A stretch of 64,000 bases of DNA from Telmatactis stephensoni (taxonomy: Eukaryota > Cnidaria > Anthozoa > Actiniaria > Isophelliidae): positions 434,001-498,000 of the forward strand of contig JALIZF010001868.1 in assembly GCA_029948255.1 (NCBI GenBank), written 5' to 3'. Every line of letters begins with the position of its first letter. The first letter of the stretch is position 1. Below the pieces are notes generated by a model. The model was not told the DNA's origin and did no database searches. It was given only the letters and a program-made list of their open reading frames with translations. Made by a program: the position numbers and the translations under genes. Positions 23,155 through 64,000 of the stretch are shown piece by piece.

Positions 23155-24243
23155 TTATAAATGGCCGACGAAAGCTATTATAATCCAGAGTTGAAACATA
23201 ATTGAAAATATTTGCCTCGCGGAAAGTCTTGCAGCTGATGAGCAGGTTGCTTGTGATTTTTCATAGAATGCATGATATTCAAGCATTGCCAATGGGTTGA
23301 GCTCGTGGCCGATAGCTACACGGTGGATCAACTCGCAGTCTGATCGAATTATAAACAGATTTTTAAACAGGTTTAGTAGATTTGTATTTTCCACTCTAAA
23401 ACCCGGGATCTGCACCGGTTTTACACCGTAATACTTCAAGGCTACAGCCAGATATGCATCATCTGTGTGGAAGGGCCGCTTTAATGTGGTGTAGTTGATT
23501 ATCTTGGGGATAACATCACTGGAGAGAACATGGAAAGCTCCAAGACAAAATGGAGGCCAGTAATCCTCGCTATATTGTTCCCTTGTAATAAACCATTTAC
23601 TGCTGGAACCCCGAGAAACTCGCACTCTAGGTCTTATAAATCCACCGTAAAATTTTTGAGGTGATCCTACTTTTTGTAACCAATTTATCAATTGTGGAAC
23701 CCGGACGAACACATCGTCATCAGTCTTCAGAACGAATTTGCACGTGATCTTCGTAGAAGCCCAATAATGAGACATGTATGTTTTAGTTATAAGGTTGGTA
23801 TATCGATCAATAAAATCGCCTAACAAGATGTCATTGCATCGAGAAGCTTCTTGAAGATTTAATTTATGGTCTTCAGGGTTTTCGCTGATGCCCAGCGCAA
23901 AAAAAAGTTTCCATTTTTTGTGATTGGCAGTCACAGATGATGAGTTGCATCCCCATGTTTGTCGTATTGTCCGTCTTAATCGGCGATGTTTCTCTCCAGT
24001 AGCACCAGAATTCACCAGCGCAACAAGGTAGAAATTTCTGTCTTCCTGTTTAGACAGTTCTGGTTCTAGTTTGGGTAAAACCAGAGTATATTCAGGCCAT
24101 CTACTTTGCAAAACCAAATCATCTCTTTGTGTGATCTTGCGGTACCATGCGACCAATACAACAATTATTAGACAACACACCAGAAACCACTTTGTCTTTC
24201 GGCTGAAATGAACAAAGAAACTCGAGAAATATCTCTTGTGCAT
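23155..24243 (-). CDS. beta-1,3-galactosyltransferase-like glycosyltransferase (GT31)
   Basis: A Golgi type II membrane enzyme of 362 residues expected to transfer galactose or GlcNAc in beta-1,3 linkage from a UDP-sugar. Cytosolic tail 1-18, signal anchor 19-34 (WFLVCCLIIVVLVAWY). Family motifs follow in order: RRTIRQTW (90-97), ILLGDFIDRYTNLITKT (139-155), KTDDDVFV with the metal-binding DDD at 175-177, YxxDYWPPFCLGA (224-236) and TDDAYLA (260-266) in place of the usual EDVY/DDVF. N-linked sites at 100 and 250. Single exon, normal length, start at ATG 24243. An odd point is the hydrophobic C-terminus IMFQLWIIIAFV, not usual for the family. The exact subfamily and acceptor cannot be decided. 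Confidence 0.88.
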   Translation of the reverse strand: MHKRYFSSFFVHFSRKTKWFLVCCLIIVVLVAWYRKITQRDDLVLQSRWPEYTLVLPKLEPELSKQEDRNFYLVALVNSGATGEKHRRLRRTIRQTWGCNSSSVTANHKKWKLFFALGISENPEDHKLNLQEASRCNDILLGDFIDRYTNLITKTYMSHYWASTKITCKFVLKTDDDVFVRVPQLINWLQKVGSPQKFYGGFIRPRVRVSRGSSSKWFITREQYSEDYWPPFCLGAFHVLSSDVIPKIINYTTLKRPFHTDDAYLAVALKYYGVKPVQIPGFRVENTNLLNLFKNLFIIRSDCELIHRVAIGHELNPLAMLEYHAFYEKSQATCSSAARLSARQIFSIMFQLWIIIAFVGHL

Positions 24244-24578
24244 GTTGGATATAATTTTTTAGTGTTTCCTTCTTCACTTCAGAGTTGGTTATTAACTCTG
24301 TTCACTTTATACAACGAAATGTTGCGACGCATTGCGAACGTCGCGAATCGGATGGATCGGCGTTTATGTCCTAGCTCGGATACTAGCGAAGTGCTACGAG
24401 CAGTATTTCCTTAAATTTTAAAAATTCTTTAGTAAGATGTGCATATTCTGATTGGTCTAAAGGTCTCAAAGGACTAATCAGAGTATAAAAAAGCACAATA
24501 AGTCAATCCAAACAGCTTTAATAACGAATCAAGCCTTATTATAGGCGAATCTTTGTTTACAATTTTTGCTCATTAGCA

Positions 24579-24829
24579 TATATAGCTAATTCAATTAACG
24601 TTGTCGCTGAAAAAAGCCTTAAGCCTAATGCTTTAAGAGCGGAATCATGATTTTTTCCCCACCGCGACATTATTACAATAAGAAACTCACTGTATGCTTG
24701 CAAATTTTACAACTTGGGCATTAATTTCTTAGACAGCCTACCGAGTAGTTTGTTAGTACACAAAAGATATTTGAAAGGCTTTAGCCTTTAGGCTTTTTCA
24801 GCGACAACGTTAATTGAAATAGCTATATA
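24579..24829. mobile_element. TA-type MITE, CTATTTCAATTAACGTTGTCG ends
   Basis: tagctaattcaattaacgtt at 24583 and its complement aacgttaattgaaatagcta at 24808 form the arms, continuing through gctgaaaaagccttaagcc. Same end pattern as 7642, 8879 and 28262. Confidence 0.65.
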
Positions 24830-25157
24830 AGCATTTCTCTTTTCAACCAAATTAACTTTGAATATTGAAAGGATATGGCCAAATTAGGTTTCCTCGGAAA
24901 TTTGAGCTTGACACAAGCAATAGTTTTGGGCCGTGATGCGGTTTTAAAAACTTTAAGTTTTACAGAGAATGTATGGGCAATTAGCGCTTTTGCCACCCAG
25001 TAATTTTTATCAGCTGAAAGACAGGTTTTGAATAGAAAATTCTCTTGCTGAAAGCACATGGTGGTCAAACATTGACCACCATTTGATGCAGATAATAAGA
25101 TTCATCAGCTGTTTGAAACCCAATAATAAAACAGTGGAACTATTTTCCAACTTCGTG

Positions 25158-25392
25158 CATCTTGAAACAAATTAGAACTGCATCGCAAAATGTGCGGAAT
25201 GTAAACTTCTTCTGTTTGAAATAAAACTTTCCTTTGCCTTCCAATCAAGAATGCACAAAAACAAGGCCCGAGCAACAAAACTTGGAGCCATATTAATATG
25301 TCTTCTTGATTGGAAGACAAAAGAAAGTTTTATTTCAAACAAAAGAAGTTCAAATTTCGCACATTCTATGATGCAGTTCTTTGTTTCAAGAT
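25158..25392. mobile_element. MITE with about 90-bp arms
   Basis: The left arm 25158-25250 (atcttgaaacaaattagaac) pairs with 25302-25392. The shared core is tttgaaataaaactttcctt and its complement. The ORFs on both strands here are mirror images of the repeat. Confidence 0.7.
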
Positions 25393-25627
25393 CACGAAGT
25401 AGACGTTTTTTCTTTACCGCTATTTTCGAAATTTATGCGTGGAATGTGAATTTCTTTCTTTAAATTATCACGTGTATCATGGCTTGTTTCTTTGTCTTCC
25501 AATCAAGAATAGATCGATACGGGTTTGAGTTTTGCAGCTTCAACAAAAGAAAGTCACATTCTGCACAAACTTTGTTATCATCTTAATGTCACACGAAATA
25601 GTGGTAAAGCAAAAAGGTCAGAAGGTA

Positions 25628-25788
25628 TAGAGCGGTTTTCATATGAGTGGGAAACGGTACGGTCCGTATCGTGACCGTATCAGTACCTTAATTTCTATAA
25701 AAAAACATTCAAAAATTCTGCCGTAACTGTGTCGTAACCTTGTCGTGCGTTGACCATACTGTTTCCCAGTCATACGAAAACCACTCTA
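25628..25788. mobile_element. MITE, TAGAG-GGTTTTCGTATGAG family, copy 1
   Basis: Ends TAGAGCGGTTTTCATATGAG and CATACGAAAACCACTCTA. The internal part contains cgtgaccgt-type repeats. Further copies: 25994-26167, 34519-34669, 42850-42959, 43796-43940, 46722-46865, 61194-61343, plus halves near 8815 and 9405. Confidence 0.7.
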
Positions 25789-25993
25789 GTTGGAAAATAG
25801 TGTTACGGCAAAAAGGTCTATTAAGAAATTTCTGTAGAAAGATATATATGCATATTCTGATTGGTCAAAGGTCCCAAAGGACTAGTATTAGAGACCTGAA
25901 AAGATGTCACGTGGCTGTCACGTGTAACATGAAACATACAAACACAACAATGGGTCAATACAATTAGCTCTAATAATGAATCAAACTGGCTTA

Positions 25994-26167
25994 TAGAGTG
26001 GTTTTCGCCCGGGGGGGGGGGGGGGGGTGTTCGTATGAGTGGAAACACTGTACGGTTACGATACGATACGGTTACAGCAGGAATTCGAATGTTTTTATAG
26101 AAACTATGATACTGGTACAGTTACGATACGGTACGGTAAGTTTCCCACTCATACGAAAACGACTCTA
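25994..26167. mobile_element. MITE, TAGAG-GGTTTTCGTATGAG family, copy 2, with poly-G insert
   Basis: TAGAGTGGTTTTCG at the left and CATACGAAAACGACTCTA at the right. A run of about 18 G (26009-26027) separates the left end from its continuation tgttcgtatgagtgg. Confidence 0.7.
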
Positions 26168-26671
26168 TCAGAAAACGTAAATCTTTGGAACACTTCACGG
26201 TAACAGCAAGTGATACCATGACGAGTATGCGCGAACCGCTGGACGGAAGTGGCCTCAATTACGGTTTTAACCTGGCTTAGGGCTACCTCCCTCATAAAGA
26301 GAGTCGTATATAGTCTCCCCAAAGTTTTTCGGCGCATTACAGTCGAGTGCAGAAGTGCGAACAGCTAGAAATTATCCTTTCGAAATTATCCATTTGTCCA
26401 AGACAATAGAAATTGGAGACATGCGCAGATGTTATCACTTGCTGTTCTTCACGGTACATTCCATCAATATCTGATTTACAATAATAGGGGTGGTGGCGAA
26501 AGGTACCTTATTAACATGTCATAACATGTTTACCTGCACAGAACACTTTTTACCCGAAGCTTAGCTCGGTTAGCTTCTTAGTTATTCTAAGCTGTGGTAC
26601 TCTTAGTCCAGTCCCAGGACTCGCGGAGAAAGAGAGTCCAGTATAACTTGCATGCGCATGTCAGCTTAGTG

Positions 26672-26709
26672 ACCACGCGATCACCACATTCATGTGGTGA
26701 TCGCGTGGT
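26672..26709. repeat. perfect hairpin before the element-B ORF
   Basis: 18-base arms (ACCACGCGATCACCACAT and complement) with a 2-base loop, ending 31 bases before the ATG at 26741. It would be in the 5' leader of any transcript. Confidence 0.85.
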
Positions 26710-26740
26710 TACAAATCCTAAAGTCGTCTAATGATTCAAG

Positions 26741-26947
26741 ATGGCTAAAGAAGAAAGTGTTTTGTATAAACGATATCAGTCTCATTTTGGAAAGCCATTT
26801 GTTGATTCAGTGAGCTATGCACTTGGAAAAACCAACTATAATCTTTTACCAAAGTTTGAGCAGTTACAGGCCATTTACGGATGGACAGTTGTGAAAGACG
26901 TATTTGTGAATTTTTCGATACGCATCACTACCACTACCAAACACTGA
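26741..26947 (+). pseudogene. second N-terminal RecQ-like helicase fragment
   Basis: A 68-codon ORF with HFGKPFVDSVSYALGK, LPKFEQLQAIY and VVKDVFVNF, then unrelated Thr-rich codons. It aligns with the 16628-16828 product at the same relative positions but is clearly diverged. The frame loses the family just before PTGxGKS. Read as the first exon or head of a transposon-encoded helicase left after internal deletion. Confidence 0.5.
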
Positions 26948-27228
26948 CATTTGCATATTGCAAGCTCTCAAAACAAAACAAAACAAAAGCTAGTGTGATA
27001 TCTATAAATGTAGACGTAGATGTAAAACTTTAATCTGATTGGCTCATTTTGCACATGCGCATGCAAGTTATACTGGACTCTCTTTCTCCGCGAGTCCTGG
27101 AGCGGCAAGAAAGAGAGTCTGGGACTGGACTATGGTACTCTCTGCTAGCTGTTGTAATTATAAATGTGTATTATTCTATATTATATTTACTCTTGTAAGT
27201 TTTTTAATGTGAGGGGTAGAATATACAG

Positions 27229-27307
27229 TTGTTGTTGTTGTTGTTGTTGTTGTTGCTGTTGTTGTTGTTGTTGTTCTTGTTGTTGTTGTTGTTCTTGTTG
27301 TTGTTGT
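27229..27307. repeat. GTT trinucleotide array
   Basis: About 26 GTT units with a few CTT/GCT interruptions. The poly-Leu and poly-Thr/Asn frames over it are artefacts. Confidence 0.9.
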
Positions 27308-28261
27308 ACCTGGGAAATCGTGGGTCTCGACATTTTTTGATCCGATATCGATATCGGAATCTCGGAAGCCTTTGTGATTGGTCACGAAAATCTCGTTTTT
27401 GTGTCGGCCAATTTTTGTCTCGGAGTCTCGGTTTTTCAGGACGCAAGGTCTCGAAGTCTCGGATTTGTTTTCTTTGAAGAGGAGCATTAGGACTTGCGAT
27501 GATGCGGCTCACCGCGTTCACAGTGCCGCAGTGCATTTTTCGCTCGCCCGTATTTTGCTACGTTTTTCGTAGTTTTACAGTTTTGACTGATGGTAACACG
27601 ATGCGATTTTGAATTTGATTTGTGTTGCAGTGGTGTTGCGAAACAAGTCACGAACCATGGCAGCATGTAACATATCCTGCACTGCTAAAATATCATTGCA
27701 AGAAAACCATTGCAGAAGCTGTTTTCGTCATTGCGCCGTGTAACACCCCCGCAATGGTTCATGCAGTTGGTTCATGGTTTCCATCGATTTGCGAAACAAG
27801 TTACAGAAAACATTGCACAGCCGTGCAACAGTCCCTGTTTAAGGTGGCCCGTACCTATTGATTTGTTCGTCAGGCATGAATTTCAATCGCGTCTTTTCAC
27901 ATCAAAGTCTCGTCCGATGTCTTAGTAATTTGCAGCCGGCATTTGTCTTCAAGCCTTGAACTTTGTACTGATAATTATTTTAGATAGATATATAGAAATT
28001 GAAGATACACTTAAGATATTGAAGAGACACTTAGTTTTGACGAAAACCGAAAAAGATTAGAGCTTTAATTTTAAAGAAACCAGAAGTAAAGTGTCCCGCG
28101 CATGCGAAATAAGAACGTAAACGAGTCCTTTTTGTCAGGTGTGCGTCGCTTAACCGGCATTCAAATGATTCCCACCAAAAACGCGCGCGCGTGCGCCTAT
28201 TCAATTTTGTCGGCCAAAACAAGACCCTACTTTGCATAGCAACCGTTGCACAGCAACGATA

Positions 28262-28529
28262 TACACCTATTTCAAAAAAGGTTGTCGTACGAGAGGTCTC
28301 AAGCCTACGCGACAAGGCCGAAAAGGAGTATGGGTAGAGGGCAAAAAATTACTCTCTTTTCAGGTTTGGCCTTGATTTTAGCGACATAAGTCAAGGTCAA
28401 GGTAAGCTGTTTTGAGTTGTCGTATGGTTGATTTATGTGGTTTTATAGCTTTAGTAATTTCTACCCATACTCCCTTTCGGGTGAGTCGCGTAAGCTTTTG
28501 CCGACAACATCGGATTGAAATAGGTGTAT
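28262..28529. mobile_element. TA-flanked MITE, CACCTATTTCA family
   Basis: Ends TACACCTATTTCAAAAAAGG and GATTGAAATAGGTGTA, inner arms gccgaaaaggagtatgggta and tacccatactccctttcgg. A close relative of the copy at 7642-7941. Confidence 0.7.
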
Positions 28530-29440
28530 GTCAGTACACCTTTAAGAGGTCAAGTTATGAAAGTTATCGCAAGAGATTGTCCAGGCTTGTCCAGGCTACT
28601 TGTGATTGGTTTATGCAGAAATAGACTAACAAAGAAAATTGTGTCTGTCAATCATCATTTATACTTTGACATTTATAAACCGCAACACCGCAATTCAGCA
28701 GATCGTTTCACCGGACACGGTACCGTTAAATAACGTAGATAATACACCGTACATCACCACTTTTAGTATCACCGCAATCCCGCAACTCGGCAGTTCAATT
28801 CACCGAAATACCACATGAAATCTTGATACAAGTAGCCGCAAGTCAGCGATCAAACGAGGCGACTTGCGTCTCCTTGCATTCTCGTTTCGTTTGATCGGGG
28901 CTTTATGCACGCAGTATTTATACTGAACTGACAAAATGTTCCAGGAAAAGGAAAAGTTTTCGGTTAACGAAATTTAAGAACATGTAAGAAGGGTTTTCCG
29001 TGTTTGATAGCCTGATCAAACTGACGACGAGTGATCGGTGAGCCGGAGCACGAGAGAGCGTAGTGGATCGAAAGCACGAGCCGTAAACACGGGGAAACAG
29101 TTTTTTACTTCTTTTATAAAATATCAAGCGCACAAATTTACGAAAAATTCGAAAAGATGATGTGTACGTGTTTCATACTCTCATCAACAGCGGTTTTTGG
29201 CAATGCAATCAAAAATAACTATTATATAACACGCGCTCTGCTTGGCCAAAAACCGTGCTTGATGATAGCCGATTATCAAACACGGAAAACAGTTTTTTTA
29301 TTTCTTAGGTTATTTCATAAAATAATTTCAATTTGCTCAATATTGAAATTTCTTAGATTCTTACTTTTCTCCTTCTCAGGGCCCCGAACAACGCGTAACG
29401 GGTTCCTGTGCTAACACAGTACGAGAGGGCCTGGTACTTA
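28530..29440. other. intergenic stretch upstream of CPLANE1
   Basis: It holds a small hairpin (cgatcaaacgagg with its complement, 28849-28897) and an inverted pair gttttccgtgtttgata (28990) / tatcaaacacggaaaac (29273) around a cgcgctctgcttggccaaaa segment, a decayed member of the ATTGG/CRE repeat family found in CPLANE1 introns. No gene. Confidence 0.45.
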
Positions 29441-29445
29441 GCATT

Positions 29446-29457
29446 CAAAATGGCGGA
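29446..29457 (+). promoter_or_regulatory. YY1-like motif near the probable CPLANE1 transcription start
   Basis: CAAAATGGCGGA matches the YY1-type AANATGGCGG core often found at or just after transcription starts. It is 124 bases before the predicted ATG. No TATA box is evident. Prediction only. Confidence 0.35.
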
Positions 29458-29580
29458 CTGTAAACATTTTTGTACTGGAAATTTTAAGCGCTGAAATTCT
29501 CCGAGAAAAATGCCGTATTCTACAATGAATATTGCCCGTTACGTTATATTTCGTAAATGCAAACTCAAAGTCATCTAAAC

Positions 29581-64000
<34,420 letters not shown>

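Larger units (their letters stand above)
26604..27132 (+). mobile_element. TIR element B (Mutator-like, 9-bp TSD) carrying a RecQ-helicase-like fragment
   Basis: Outer ends TAGTCCAGTCCC (26604) and GGGACTGGACTA (to 27132) are exact inverted repeats. TGGTACTCT flanks both sides (26595-26603 and 27133-27141), a 9-bp duplication typical of Mutator-like elements. Long inner arms gactcgcggagaaagagagt ... acttgcatgcgcatg pair with 27055-27099; the right side has 25-30 extra bases between end and arm. An ORF at 26741-26947 follows a perfect hairpin. The structure equals that of element A. Confidence 0.75.

Overview
The window looks like nuclear DNA of an invertebrate animal, most likely a cnidarian of the coral/anemone type. 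The inference rests on multi-exon genes with GT/AG introns, AT-rich spacers, a very heavy load of short inverted-repeat elements (MITEs and foldbacks), non-LTR retrotransposon fragments, and protein sequences that align end to end with metazoan families. The species cannot be named from sequence alone. No rRNA gene, intact tRNA gene or CRISPR array was seen.

Three protein-coding loci are supported. (1) 4184-6122 (+) is a rhodopsin-like GPCR of neuropeptide-receptor type in one coding exon, with a probable splice acceptor just upstream. Its TM4-TM5 region carries three apparent frame breaks, so it is either a young pseudogene or an assembly-error site. (2) 23155-24243 (-) is a single-exon GT31 beta-1,3-galactosyltransferase-like type II membrane enzyme. 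(3) 29581 to the right edge (+) is CPLANE1 (C5orf42/JBTS17), the ciliogenesis and planar polarity effector. I rebuilt 33 exons with consistent phases through every junction, giving 3538 complete codons plus the start of exon 33. The gene continues beyond the window.

Layout: 1-3.7 kb plain AT-rich DNA; 3.7-6.2 kb GPCR; 6.2-23 kb a MITE and satellite landscape (TA-flanked elements, TCTG and TACAG arrays, a GATCGCC 11-mer element, a large foldback, a three-layer nested MITE, LINE 3' ends, a TTC array); 23-24.3 kb glycosyltransferase; 24.3-29.4 kb more MITEs; 29.58-64 kb CPLANE1, whose introns hold LINEs, MITEs, a 190-bp TTTA array and two minisatellites.

The most interesting items are: two related elements (16.5 kb and 26.6 kb) with long terminal inverted repeats, one with a 9-bp target duplication, each starting an ORF that resembles the region before the Walker A motif of a RecQ-type helicase; a fragment of CPLANE1 exon 17 plus its donor site copied inside a MITE in intron 17 and again inverted in intron 28; a 107-bp tandem duplication across the exon 30 donor; RFX X-box motifs in intron 2 of this ciliary gene; and nested (matryoshka) TA-flanked MITEs.

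The three genes share no obvious pathway and are ordinary unlinked eukaryotic neighbours.
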